From Caenorhabditis remanei (taxonomy: Eukaryota; Nematoda; Chromadorea; Rhabditida; Rhabditidae): 64,000 nucleotides of DNA. The notes under the pieces were generated by a model, which did no database searches, was not told the origin of the DNA, and saw nothing but the letters and a program-made list of their open reading frames with translations. The DNA lies in assembly GCF_010183535.1 (NCBI RefSeq), contig NC_071331.1:11346001-11410000 (forward strand), in the 5' to 3' direction. The position numbers and the translations under genes were made by a program. Numbering within the stretch: position 1 is the first letter of the stretch; each line of letters begins with the position of its first letter. Positions 32,766 to 44,226 of this stretch are shown here, one piece after another.

Positions 32766-34996
32766 GGTTGTAGGAGCTGGAAAAGATTAGGTGGGTTGAG
32801 AAGAAAAAATACTGTTACACCTTTGGGGTGTAAGTCAACATTTATGAACGTTTTTTTATTGTTACGCGAGTGATTTCAGAATAGGGAAAGTCACGGAGTC
32901 AGCCTGGGGATATGGAACGTGGCCATATCGTTGGAAAGCTGATAGTGAGAGAATGCTGATTGTTGGAAGTCGGTTATAAGCATACTTGCAACGGGCCGGG
33001 CCGGGCCGTGACGAAAATTTCCACGGCCCGGCTGAAAAATTTGAACTGAAATTTTGAAAGAAATTTTGATTTTTTTCCCAAAAATGTCGAATTTTTGACT
33101 TTACTTCGGAATTCAAGCAAAAGCTAATTATGCATCAAAAAATTGAAATTTTTAATTTCAAATTTCAAAAAATTCAAAAATTTGGTAAAAATAGGTACCT
33201 TTTTTTGAAGCCGGGCCTTCGGGCCTTGCTGGACCGGGCCGTAAATTTGCAAGTATGGTTATAAGTATCAGGACGGTTCTGACTGGAGGAAGCTCTAAAA
33301 AGCGGCTCTGGCTCAAAGGACTTTAACAATGTCCGTATTCTATCAGCATCACTCACTGACTAAACTGAATAGAAACATTATGGAAAGTGATGGCAAAGAT
33401 AATTTCAATATATAAAATTCCGAAATATTGAAACTTCTTGAATTTGTTTCAACCTTGTAAACATCTTGAAACGGAAAACTTTTTCAATAAATGTCCGATA
33501 CTGTTACACCTTCAGGATGTACATAAGTCAAAATTTATGAAAATTTGTGATCCGTTGTCTCAAATAAGAACTGACTCATATCGAACTTTCTGAGCTTTGT
33601 TTGGTCGGACATGAAAAACAAGCCGGTTCTAAGTATCAGGATGGTTCAGACGGGACGAAGATCGGAATGAAGGATTTTAGCAATGCCGATATTCTCTCAG
33701 CATCACTTACTAACTCATATGAATAGAAACATTATGGAAAGTGTTGGTAGGGATAATTTTTACATTCGAATTATGCCAGGTTTTTAAGAATTAGAATGAT
33801 AAAGTACATATGTACATAGATAGAGACAAATATCAAAACTTCTTAAAATTGTTTCAACATTGTAAACATCTTGAAACGGAAAAATGTTTCAATAAATGCC
33901 CGATACAAAATCCTTTCATAAATCGAAATGTTTCGTGATCTCTATTTCTCCCAAGACTGAAGGACATCTACCTAATTGTTTCTCAGAAGACCACATCAAC
34001 AAATGAAAACAATAACTTCCCCCTCTACACCCATCTATTTTCAGGTGACTCTCTTCTTTCCGCACGATTTCCGCGAAAATAAAAAAAGCAAAACTAGAGA
34101 AAAAACGACAAAAGAAGTCTTCTGGAAGCCATTAGAAACTGGTGTGCACAATAGGTTGAAGGGCACGTGAAAAGGCGAAAAAAGAAAGAAATGGAGAAAA
34201 ACGAAAAGTCGAGTTCTCCACCTTTTCTTCAATTCTCAACTCTCCGAACTCCTGACAAAACAAAAAAAGGCATTGGAATGACGACAACTCCCCCCCCCCC
34301 TTTTACGTTTTTCTATAGAATAAAGAAAAAAGAAAAAAGGGGCGTGGCCTAGAGTGGTTGACCTGGAAAAAAGTGAGTTTTTGATTTATGTAAAAAGGGA
34401 GAAATCACGGGACAAGGTCACTTGAAAGGGGCGATCCAGTGGTCTGGAAAATTAGCAGGTGGCCACTTTTATAGGTTTTTGACGTTTCCGTTTTCAATAA
34501 TAGCAGGGAGAGTGACTCGATGCACTTGAGTTGAAATTTACTACTTGTTTACCACAGGAATAAAATTTATTAAAAATAAGTCCGTCCCTGCTCGCTGAAA
34601 GTGTACTGAGTTCATTGCCACCACGAGGAAATCTTTATCGAGGGCGACGACAATGAGGAAGTGGTTCCCGAGACTCCCCAAGAGCTTCTCGACATCTTGA
34701 TCCAGGAGATGTTACCAATGTTTTCGATCTACGTTGATAATTTTCCGTGTGCAACATCTACCTCGGTAAGGAATACGATCCGAATGACCTATCAGCATTT
34801 CAAAAGCAGAACTAGAGTTCTATTTTGTAGCAGTTATACATATTTTGTCTGTTCTGTATTGTCATAGTTTTATCTTGTCACAGTTCTATTCAACGAGTTC
34901 TAAAGTGAAATACCCGCGTCACAGAAGCGCAACCACAAAATGAAGGTAAACGTCCGTTAGTCAAAGAGGAGGACAGTCTCAAAAAAAGCTGAAAGC
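32766..34996. other. Intergenic region with MITE and local duplication
   Basis: Upstream flank of the CHK-like gene. Direct repeats of GAAACATTATGGAAAGTG and ACATCTTGAAACGGAAAA occur near 33370-33490 and 33720-33890. An ACTAGGGAAGG-type MITE near 32876-33360 is split by hAT-like copy 4. A coding-like fragment without a start (34640-34770, ending at GTAAGG) may be a gene remnant. A run of ten C is at about 34291. Confidence 0.45.
32981..33257. mobile_element. GGGCC-rich hAT-like MITE, copy 4
   Basis: Ends CATACTTGCAA and TTGCAAGTATG are flanked by perfect GTTATAAG (32973-32980 and 33258-33265). Its GC-rich arms are shorter than in copies 2 and 3. It is inserted inside an older palindromic MITE. 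Confidence 0.88.
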
Positions 34997-35196
34997 ATGT
35001 ATGAGAAGCACAAACGGTACCTTCCCAGCACTGGAGTCGTAGTCCATGAATATGGCGCCTGCGACAAAACAACTATTTTCGTTCATGAAATTACAGGAAA
35101 CGTTGTCTGTAAGTTGGACAGTTGTTTTAATTACGATAAAATTGGTTATTTGCAGTCAAGGAGGCACCACTGTGGTGCAGTGTCAAAAATGGGTAA
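34997..35196 (+). CDS. Possible small two-exon gene or remnant
   Basis: Exons 34997-35108 and 35156-35196 around a 47-bp intron (GTAAGT...TTTGCAG) give 50 residues without internal stops. The intron size and splice sites are typical, but I recognise no domain and the frame is short. It may be the degraded 3' end of a gene whose upstream part is around 34640-34770. Confidence 0.25.
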
Positions 35197-35271
35197 CTGG
35201 GGAGAGCGAATCTGTGGTGTATACAGTTGATCCTTAGAAGAGGTAGAGTGCCTGAACACTGAGTTCTCACA

Positions 35272-35362
35272 ACTGTGGTGTGGTGCACTACACTACAGTA
35301 GTGCATTACACCACAGCAGTGGATTCCACCACAGCAGTGGATTCCACCACAGCAGTGGATTT
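35272..35362. repeat. Short inverted repeat plus 18-bp tandem repeat
   Basis: TGTGGTGTGGTGCACTACAC pairs imperfectly with downstream GTAGTGCATTACACCACA. It runs into three tandem 18-bp units built on ACCACAGCAGTGGATTCC. Confidence 0.65.
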
Positions 35363-35511
35363 TGCTGTAGAGCACGATATTTCGGCACGAAAATGATGTC
35401 ATTCGGAAACAGCTGAAACGAGTGCTACAGTAGTATTTTGTGGGAAACTTAAATAAATAAAACATTTCCCCTAATCTTCAAGCAGCTTTTTACAATTTTC
35501 AATGTTTTTTT

Positions 35512-35570
35512 CAGACTTGCAACGGGCCGGGCCGGAATTAAAATTTCTCCGGCCCGGCCCGGCCCGGAAG
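35512..35570. mobile_element. Truncated GGGCC hAT-like MITE, copy 6
   Basis: It has the left end CAGACTTGCAACGGGCC and GGCCC units but no right terminus. It stops directly before the RING gene start at 35579. The CAG of its end is preceded by seven T, forming a strong acceptor-like TTTTTTTCAG. Confidence 0.6.
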
Positions 35571-35578
35571 TTCAGTAA

Positions 35579-35818
35579 ATGTCAAAGGCGCAATGCCCAC
35601 TATGTCTGGAGCCGTATGTGGACAACAGAAACCTGGCTATTCTCCGACTTGCCTGCTCCCACCGAATGCACAAGAAGTGCCTCAAGGATTTCGTCCAAAG
35701 CGATGGGCCCACCAAGGACATCTGCCCAGAATGCAGGCAGCCGTATGCGATCATTCCGGATCCGGATGGACCATCAATCTCCCGACCAACTACAGGAAAC
35801 GACGACGCGCCGGGTTAG
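35579..35818 (+). CDS. Small RING-H2 finger protein
   Basis: This 79-residue frame begins at an ATG directly after an in-frame TAA and a GTTCAG that could be a trans-splice site. Residues 6-56 form a RING-H2 finger: CPLC, a spacer, then CSHRMHKKC, and the final pair CPEC. RING-H2 domains are typically E3 ubiquitin ligases that recruit an E2. The end is uncertain. A donor GTTAGT at 35814 could splice to an acceptor at 36063-36064, replacing the last residue with a ~22-residue hydrophobic tail that stops near 36133. The ~250-bp intron in that model consists of a palindromic MITE with hAT-like copy 5 inside it. The gene is squeezed between transposon pieces, so upstream exons may have been lost. 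Confidence 0.65.
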   Translation: MSKAQCPLCLEPYVDNRNLAILRLACSHRMHKKCLKDFVQSDGPTKDICPECRQPYAIIPDPDGPSISRPTTGNDDAPG

Positions 35819-35854
35819 TTGCTTCCATCGGTTCAAGAATCTCGGCGCCGGAGG

Positions 35855-36040
35855 ACCTAATTTATTGTAATATCCCTTTTTATCATTTTCATTTCTCCCC
35901 CGCCCAGGCGTGTCTCGTGGGCAGACTTGTCACGGCACGGGCCGGCCCGATTTTTGACAAGTCTGCTCATGGGCGAAGATCTGGTAGGAGCTCGGGGAAA
36001 AATGAAAATGATAAAAAGGGATATTAAAATAAATTAGGTA
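35855..36040. mobile_element. Palindromic MITE interrupted by a hAT-like element
   Basis: The left arm (CCTAATTTATT, AATATCCCTTTTTATC, ATTTTCATTT, CTCCCC) is complementary to the right arm (GGGG, AAATGAAAAT, GATAAAAAGGGATATT, AATAAATTAGG). Its centre is split by the 44-bp hAT-like copy 5. Confidence 0.75.
35922..35965. mobile_element. Minimal 44-bp hAT-like MITE, copy 5
   Basis: Ends CAGACTTGTCA and TGACAAGTCTG with only about 20 bp between them, including GGGCCGGCCC. The flanks CTCGTGGG (35914-35921) and CTCATGGG (35966-35973) are an 8-bp duplication with one mismatch. Confidence 0.75.
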
Positions 36041-36516
36041 CTTATATTCTTCTCAATTTTCCAGCTCATCCTTTCTTTGATCATCTTTTTTTAAATTTTA
36101 CTTATCCTTATTGTCAAAATAAAATTTGTTAAACTCAGTCGTATACTTAAGCCCAATGATGAAGACTTGAGTGATGGAGAGCGGGGAAGATTCGTTGAGA
36201 AGGTGCATTCTCAAAAAGAACAATTGATTGTGAATTATTTACACAGTATGACAACATATAATGATCATGCACACTATGCTTAAAAAAAAGAATGCGTTAT
36301 ACAAAATAAGATCAAATGATATCGAGAAAGAGATAAAACTGGGACGGAGTGAGATTCAAACGGGGCTATAAAATTTAGATTCAGAAAAAATACTTTCAAA
36401 ATTATTACTCAAAAAAACAGGAATGAATCGATGAGATTGCAGTAAAGTTGGGTTTGAGAGATTCGATGAATGGTGAGATGTGATTATTGTTGCTTGAAGT
36501 GTTGCTCTTCGTCGGT

Positions 36517-37851
36517 TCACTTTGATTTTCTCGGTATTTTGTACGGCTTGACGAGGCCAAATGGAGCAGGTGGAGAGCTAATCGAAGCAGACGTGGACGC
36601 TCCCTGGTTTGGTACGTCATCGGCTGAAAAATCGAATTTAATTGGTTTTCTTCTCATCGTTTTGTCGTTTTCATAGCTGCTTTCACATCAGGCGATATTC
36701 TTAAATTTGGTTAAAAAACTTGAAAATTTCTACAAAATTTCTCATTCAAAATGTGTGAAATTGCGTCATTGAATGCATAGAAAAGAAACGGGTCATTGTT
36801 TGCTGATAAAAACTGAAAATTTCCAGTCGGGACTGTTTTAAAGGCGGAAATGTTTACTTTTACAAGACAATTGAATGAAAAAGTCCGAATATTCGTAACG
36901 TGAAGTCAAAAACATCACACTTGTCGAAAATCGGGCCGGCCTGGTTTCAAAAATGGGTATTCATTTTTAAACAATTTGAAATTTGTTAAATATTCAGAGT
37001 AAAAGTGTTGAAATTATCTTAAATATCCACCTTTTGAGTTTTATGTTTTTAGTCGAAAACTACACTTCTTTCAAAAATGTTCAAATTCAAATTTTGGTTC
37101 AAACACAGCCGGGCCGGGCCGAAAATAATTTCGATTTCTGCCCGAAGCGGCCCGTGACAAGTCTGCGGAAACAGTTATCTTTGGATTTTCCTAAATCACT
37201 AGTCAGATGATGAAATAGTGGAAAGAGAATACAGCTGACCGTTTTTTAAAAGAATTTTTTGTTGTTTTTTCTCTAAAATTCAGATATTTCTGCGCTTTTC
37301 TCTTTGAATTTCCAGCAATCCTCAAACCTGAAAAATACAATTACCTGGGCGCTTTCTGTCGTCCTTTTTCTCATCATTTTTCTTCTTCTCCACTTCAATC
37401 TTTTCCTCTTTTTCTTTTTTCTTCGCTTCTTTCTCTTTGAGCATACGATCGTTCTCATCCCACTGATTTCTATCCATAATTTGAGCGCAAGCCTTTCCAG
37501 AATATCGAGAACTCAACAAGAAGTTCATGATTTCTTCATCTGTCATATGAACTTCGACCTTTGGATTGATAAGGTTTTCAAGATTTCGATTCAATTTAAG
37601 ATCTTCTTCAGTCAATCCCTCCTTCAGAGAATCCATTACAGATGCCATTGGATCATCGATTTCTTTGCTGCTGAGATTCTTCAGAAATCCCAGATTCTGC
37701 GCAATTATCGGATCACCTCCTGAACGATAAAAATGCATGTTATTAATGAGAAAATTATCGAAGAATACTTACGGAGCACCAAACCTCGGATGATTTCATC
37801 GGTGTCGATTTTCTCTGTTTGACGCTTCGAAGCTCTTCTCGGAGTTGGCAT
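36517..37851 (-). CDS. Charged coiled-coil-like protein, unknown
   Basis: Exons 37773-37851, 37345-37719 and 36517-36623, in gene order, give 186 residues. Phases fit at both junctions. The middle carries DDPMASVMDSLKEGLTEED and a conserved-looking MTDEEIMNFLLSSRYSGKACAQIMDRNQWDE, which suggests a small alpha-helical module. A strongly charged Lys/Glu helix follows (about 130-155), then a Ser/Pro-rich linker and a basic end (PYKIPRKSK). Basic ends at both termini suggest a nuclear protein, but no known domain is recognised. The second intron (721 bp) holds a decayed hAT-like copy. Position between a RING gene and a repeat-rich region gives no functional hint. Confidence 0.8.
36916..37165. mobile_element. 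Decayed GGGCC hAT-like MITE, copy 7
   Basis: Left end CACACTTGTCG and right end GACAAGTCTG, with GGGCCGGCC and GCCGGGCCGGGCC inside. No 8-bp duplication remains. It lies in the last intron of the charged protein gene. Confidence 0.6.
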
Positions 37852-39660
37852 TTTGAGTGAGCTCTGAAAAAGTTTTTCATTATTTTTAAGTTTTCAATTT
37901 GAAGAAATGGAGGAAAAGCTTGAGAATTGAACTTGAATAAGTGAATTTGTAAAATAAAAAATTGGCGGCGGTACGCAACTTTCCATCGTCGGTGTTCACA
38001 CCAGATACACCGTACCCCACGCGCAAAACTTTTGTGGAAATTTTGAGCATTTTCAGATTTATTTCGTCATTCAAACATGTTATTAAAGCTAATTTTCCAT
38101 ACTTTTATCGAACAAATATTTAAGATTGCTTTGAAAAATAATAGTACTGTTTCCGGTTAGCTGGAAATTTGAGAAATCAATTTAAAGTTAATCGTTCTTC
38201 AATTGTCTTAAAAGTACTGTTTCTCAGCATTCAAAAAATAGATTTTGGTTAGGAAAACTGTTGAAAATCGTCCAAAAATTTTGAATTCGCGAAGTAACTT
38301 CATTCGTTTCAACAAAACTTTCGTCCGTTTAAAATATTTCTTTTTCCTTTTTTCTAGTAATGTCTAGAAAACTTATTTCATCACTATGTGACTTGAATCA
38401 TGAATAAATATATTCAATAGACAGCTGCGTTCTTAGAATTTGTCCATCCAAAAATTCTCCGAGACAGCTGTCGATTCCAAAACTAATTTTCAAATCTGTT
38501 CGATTCGATAGTCGGCACATTCTGCACAGGGGTGCGTGGCGCAAGGTTCACAACGAAAATATTCGAAATTTTTTCGCGTCGCGTCGCGTGCGCGGTGCAG
38601 TATATCATATTGAAAGAAACGACATTTTAACGTTAAAATTGAATTTGGCACCGTGCCAACAATTTTTTCTTCTGAAATTATGCTTGACTCATATAGTGAG
38701 AAGAGTTGAAAAGGGAAAAAGGAGAAAGTTGGTAATTTGTAACTAACAGATTACTTTCAAAGTCTCTAAAAGCTCCCCTAAAGACGACGTTTCTCTTTTT
38801 TGCATATGCACAAAGAGGACAATGCTCGGAGTAATGAGAAGCAAAAAGAGAAGAATAGGGAGAAAAAGGGAGATATTGAAAAACAAAATGGACATCGACG
38901 AGGGTCGAGAGAACAGAAATGAAAAATGGGTTGTCAGCCGGCAGAAGAACTGGAGAGAAATAGACGTGGAGAGGGTGACAAAAAAGTGAGAATAGCTGGC
39001 TTTGATAGGGAAACGTGGCAGGATAGAAGCAGAGTTTTCAAGGCAGATGGTGCAGGTATTGGGCACGAAGAATAGATTTGGAAAAGGAGAGAGAGAAGAG
39101 GCAGAAAAGAAATAGAGAAAGAGTGAAAGAGTCGATGTATGAATTGGGTAATTGAAAGAAATTGATGTTATTCAATTGGTGTCGGATGGAGCCTTGAATC
39201 AGTTTTGGTACAAGAAAATATCAAGATTCAGAAACAGTTGAAAAGTTCAAAGTAGATATAAGCAAAGACATACATTCGATTTCAAACTCTATACGACATG
39301 AGCAAAGTACATTTTGTGGACTTCAATAATATGTATTGTAGGGTAGAATTAAGGGAGAGAGACGGATGGTTCAAAGGCCACGAAATGAGACGTGCTGTGT
39401 ATTCAGTTTCAAAAATAAAATGTTTCGATAGCAGTTCTTAGTCAAGATTAGCCACTGGCTCACTATTATGTGATTTTTAAAATATTTAATAATGAAAAAA
39501 TGGAGTGAAGGATCAAGAGACATCCACAAAACAGCCATTCACGATAAAACTGGTTTCAGATCTTCTCGAAATCATTTTTTTTATAATTTGAGTGTTTGTT
39601 GGATCATTCACTTCGCAAATGAACTGTGTTGAATAGAGAACCGAGAGAAAAATCCGCTGT

Positions 39661-39681
39661 CCATCAGTAAAACAAATGAAA
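39661..39681 (-). ncRNA. Candidate 21U-RNA
   Basis: Motif at 39720-39727 (-); start signal CACT, offset 46. Confidence 0.42.
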
Positions 39682-40135
39682 GTGCACTGACTAGCATACA
39701 GTTCACTTCAAATTAGGTTTGAAACAGGAAAAAATACGAAATTGGTGGGACTGATTCCAGATATCGATTTGGGTTTTCATAGAAAATTTACGGCCAGGTG
39801 CTTTACAATAGTATAGTGACACAATATGAATAGTTTTAAGTTTTACAGATTCATACTTACAGATACTTCAACAAAATGAAAATAGAAGTATTACTAATAG
39901 TAAGAAAGTTTGTTCCTATGAATCACATCTATGAAACATTACTTTTTTGCGATGTTCATCCAAAACTTTTAAACGAATTTTTTGTTTGATTTTTACATCT
40001 AACAGGATTTTCTTACAGGACAGTTCATTTTCCTTCTGTAGTAAAGATATAGTTTACAAGAATGGATAAATAAGATTAGATAATGTTTCGTGATTGCTTT
40101 ACGCTTATACTTATTACCACTCATAGTAATGCTGA

Positions 40136-40156
40136 AACAAAGAAACAGTGCAAAAA
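40136..40156 (-). ncRNA. Candidate 21U-RNA
   Basis: Motif at 40197-40204 (-); start signal CGTT, offset 48. Confidence 0.35.
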
Positions 40157-40756
40157 ACGTCTAAGCTTCAAAAACAAATAGACAAATCATTCACGATGAA
40201 ACAGGTTCCAGGTTTTTTTCAGACTCAAATAGGATGTTCACTTAACACATGTATCCTAAAAAATACAAGATCGAAACGATCATCTCAAAATCGGGAAAGC
40301 TGAAAGTCATATCGTTTAGGTAATAGAATCTGGAGCTACTGTTATTGGAGAAAATACGGTCAGCTGATTTTACATTAACTGTGAAACATGACACAATTAC
40401 ACAATATATATATAGTACATCATTCTGGAAACATAATTGTTTTTCCTGTTCTGGACAACCTATATTCTATTTTCCTCGGAATCCATCAAACCCAAATGAT
40501 CTCCAATTAACTTGATAACGTTGATCTTCTGAAGCATTCAGCCAAACATCCGTACATTTAAAAAAACTCATTTATCCACTTCATTTCTCTCTCTCTCTCT
40601 TTATTCCTTTAATTATCCCCCCGATTCCCGAGAAGAGAATCTTGTTCGTCTCCCTCCTCCTGATCAATTACGCAATTCTAATGTCCACTCGGTGAAATCC
40701 GTTATCCATTCCACTCCATCTTTCGACTTCGTATTCCTTTTCGAGAGAAGAACACG

Positions 40757-43055
40757 ATGTACCTTTTTCTCTTCTTATTCTCTTTTCCATTCCTCGCGAA
40801 TTATGTAAAATCTGATGACAATATCTTGATGCCATTCGAAAGATTTCAATATGATTTGGAGAGATTCTTGCCAGTTGTGGAGCAGGAGGTGGAGTTCGCT
40901 GAGTTGTCGAGTTTGACTGATGATGTAGGTGATAATATGGGGAGTGAGAAACACATTGATTGATGTTTTCAGCAAGCTTACGAGCAGATCAAAACTTTCT
41001 TCCCGACGCTGCAATTGAGGATTCAACAGTTGAGAAATGTAAGGGAAATTGGATTTGGAAAAAAACTAATCGATTTGGGAGAGGAGTCGAATAGTTGAGA
41101 AGAAACTGATACAGGACAATAATTGAGGAATTATAGCACTGTCGGCTTATAACTGACTCCTTGTGAGACTCGATCTGCTGACTTCAGTATAGACTACGCC
41201 ATACTATTTAGGCGAGATCTCGCTATAACCGAGGCAAGCAGTATTAGCACGGCACGCTTCTTACAACCGCGCTCTATCGAAACCAAAGAAAACTGTGTGC
41301 GAAATCGAGAGACACAGAGAAAAGTACATTTTTCAAGGGCATTTCGGTGGAGCACGGTTGGAAGAACTGTGATCAATTAATAATATGAAAAGTTAAGCGT
41401 TCCAACGATACACATATTACTATTGACATGTTCAAAACTTTTCATGAGAACTTTCGGAATCAGTGGACGTTAGAAAGAAGAAAATGGTAGTTAAATCAGC
41501 TGCTGTGCATTTGTTAAAAATGAGGAAAATGTCGCACCAATCAACAATTTTCCATAAGTATTATTTTCACAATTACTCGAAACATGAAAAAAATCATTTA
41601 ACAAATGTTTTTGTCATTGTTGAAATTGAAACGGTCCGAGTAAGAAATTCATGCACCTGCATTTATAGGTTAAATTTTAAAGCCCGGAATGTTTTCACTA
41701 TTGGATTTCCTGTATTGCACACAAATCTTACCAGAAATAATTAAGTGATCTGTTCCACTTCATTTTTATGAGGATTGATCACTTCATTTAAATTTTCACC
41801 CGATCTAACATTACTCAGGTATTTTTGGGCAAGGGTGGGGCAACGAAACTTTCAATTGGGCCATGTGGCCCGTGAATAGGGCACAGTGCCTACAAAAAGG
41901 GCCACATGGCCCAGTGGGCCACAGGTTGGGCGCAGGTTGGGCCACAGGTTGAGAGTTAGGAAATACTTGGTGGATGTGGGCACAGGTTGGGCGCTTGGTG
42001 AGGATGAATGGGCGCAGCCTGGGCACGGAGTGGGCACAAGTTGAGAAATCACGCTCTACTGCGCACTCTGATTTTTCGCCACGATTTTTCTTATTTATTT
42101 CGTTTCTTTTTCAAGTTTATCGTCCTTTTATATAATTCTACTTATTTCGCACAGAAAATGAAACAAATCTAAACTCGACTTAACAGGTAAGACAGTATTT
42201 TTTATTTGTTTTTGTTTACTTTTGGTGAAATTTCAGCTGAACAAAAAATGATTTCAACAACACAAGAATCATCACCAACTACGCTCTCCAGCTGCTCATT
42301 TTCTTCTATCTTTAATTTTTTGCATTTACTCTGAATTTTTTGTTGTAATTTGTATATTTGTAGTTTTCACGAAAAATTATTTCTTTTTCCTGTATCCCTA
42401 TGTTCCATATTCTAGTTTGACCAATTTCAGCTTATATTATCCTATTACTTTCCATAATTATTGAAATAATTGTTTTGTGTTTGAATTTGACAAATAAATA
42501 GTAGAAAAGTACAAAAATGTGTAATCTTGTTAATTATTGTGATTAATGGGAAAGAAAAAAGGGAGCTGAATGCTGCGCGTTGAACCGAATTTCGGCACTT
42601 TGCCCACGAAATGGGCCATGTGGCCCAGAATATGGGCATGATGGCCCGCGTAGGGCGGGCCATACTGCCCGTTTGGTGGGCCACATGGCCCATTTCGTGG
42701 GCAAAGTGGCCCAAAAATACCTGAGTAATCAGAAACAGTATTTTTTTTATTTGCAGACCGGAATAATTGCCGACACGAACCGAATCAAGCACAAAGAGGG
42801 TGCAACTCAAATGTGTGGTCAGGGACATAACTTCGCCTATCTTTTAGTAGATCACAAGTTAAGAAATATCAATATAGTGCTCAACAGAAAGAGAATCTCT
42901 GCAGAGGTATGTCCTTTTTCTCCTCTTTTTCACCTACTATTCTTTCTTTTCAGAACAACTTGAAAATGCTAAGAGAAATCCGAGATGCTTTGATCAAGTG
43001 GGGACAATCATCGAAGTTCCCATGCCAGAGAGCTCATGCTTACAAGAAGGGATAG
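40757..43055 (+). CDS. Secreted or luminal protein, unknown family
   Basis: Exons 40757-40924, 40973-41038, 42757-42906 and 42954-43055, all phase 0, give 161 residues. The first 19 residues are a strong signal peptide (YLFLFLFSFPFLANY). The mature part is helical and charged, with KTFFPTLQLRIQQLRN before the long intron. Only two cysteines (QMCGQGHNF and FPCQRAH) remain in the last two exons and could form one disulphide. No known domain is recognised. Intron 3 is 1.7 kb and carries a MITE copy and a 0.9-kb TIR element ending 31 bp before the acceptor. The polyadenylation signal AATAAA is at 43116-43121. Confidence 0.8.
41250..41378. mobile_element. GCGCTCCACCGAAA-type MITE, copy 2
   Basis: The left arm CTTACAACCGCGCTCTATCG faces a right arm with TTCGGTGGAGCACGGTTGGA. 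AGAGAC and TCTC-type sequence lies between. It is in intron 3 of the secreted-protein gene. Confidence 0.55.
41814..42725. mobile_element. 912-bp TIR element with GGGCCACATGGCCC-type repeats
   Basis: CTCAGGTATTTTTGGGC at the left faces its complement GCCCAAAAATACCTGAG at the right. Both are flanked by TA (41812-41813 and 42726-42727). Next to each end is 130-230 bp of GGCCCA/TGGGCC-type short repeats, and the centre is AT-rich. No transposase is present. It is inserted close to the acceptor of the secreted-protein gene. Confidence 0.8.
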
Positions 43056-43067
43056 AAACTAGCTCTT

Positions 43068-43075
43068 TGAAACAG
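43068..43075 (-). promoter_or_regulatory. 21U-type motif reading into a coding exon
   Basis: Exact motif just past a stop codon; the expected start falls in the last exon of the secreted-protein gene and has no YRNT. Confidence 0.2.
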
Positions 43076-44205
43076 TTGGATAATAATTATTTTGTATACT
43101 TTTCTCAAGACGGTAAATAAAATTGGGTGATTGGGGAAAAACCGAATTCATGAATAAAATGAAACATAAATCTTAACGTTGTGACATTTGGATACATAAA
43201 AACGGAGACGATATACGAGAACTATTTTTTGATAGTTCATGCCTTTAGTCCCTAACAGCAGGAAGAAAAAGGGAAAAACACTCTTGAGATTTTTAAATTA
43301 CTCAGCAACCAGATACTTTTCCCTGCCGGAAAGAAATTTTCGATGTGGAAATATTCTTTAAAAAACATAAAATGCTTATGAGGTGATAGAGGAAGATTGA
43401 ACGGCAATTCAAACAATGGTTAGCTTGAAATGTTTTCACTGTTACAGTATTTTCTTAGAATTTGTTTCTTTATAACTCAAGTGATGCGCTGCACAACTTC
43501 ATTTCCGCACTGAGCACCTAAGAATTGGGTTCGTCTTAATTATGACGTGGTCCGTTACAAAATCCGCAAAATGACCACAGCTTAAACTAAGAATTCCATT
43601 TGCAGTTTTAAAAAAGTTATTTTTTAAACTTAAGGTGTTACAAAATGCACAAACTGTTGTTCTACACTTACAATTCATTTTTTTGAAGACCATGAAACAT
43701 GCTTTCTTTCAAACTCACATTCCAAAAAGTTTCAGTTTCATCTTTGCCATTTGCCTTTAGCTATTCTTCATTTCGTTAGTATCTGTTGTTCGTAGCCCAG
43801 GTGTCCCACATTTTGATGCATAAAAACGGACACGATAATCGGGAACTATGCTTCTAACAGCAGGAAGAAAAGGGAAAACCACACTTGAGATCGTTTAATA
43901 ACTCAGAAACAAGCTAATTTTCCATGAAACCATGGTAGTCGAAGTATTCTTGACTAAACATAAAATTCTAATGAGGTGAACATTGAACGGCAATTCGAAC
44001 AATGAAACCCAATTGGTGGCTTGAAATATTTTCACTGTTACAGTATGTTTTCAACATTTGTTACTTTATAACTCAAGTGATGAAAGGCATAACTTCATTT
44101 CAGTACTGAGCAACAAATAGTTTTGTTCGTCTAAATTATGACGTGGTCAAAGCGGGTAAAAATGATCTTTATTTAAACTATGTATGCCATTGGTAGCTTA
44201 AAAAA

Positions 44206-44226
44206 TTTATTGTGAATGTTAATTGA
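44206..44226 (-). ncRNA. Candidate 21U-RNA
   Basis: Motif at 44265-44272 (-); start signal CAGT, offset 46. Confidence 0.42.

Larger units (their letters stand above)
37852..40756. other. Intergenic, 2.9 kb, no gene seen
   Basis: Divergent upstream region of two genes. A short GC-rich patch GTCGCGTCGCGTGCGCGG lies at about 38577 and a 15-bp palindrome TTGGCACCGTGCCAA at 38645-38659. Exact 21U motifs occur at 39720 and 40197 (-), with several one-base variants. A 107-codon frame at 38743-39066 (-) lacks support. Confidence 0.45.

Noticed and set aside
35272..35362. Possible CRISPR-like short repeat
   Set aside because: Only three direct 18-bp units without spacers, in a nematode genome; a simple tandem repeat.
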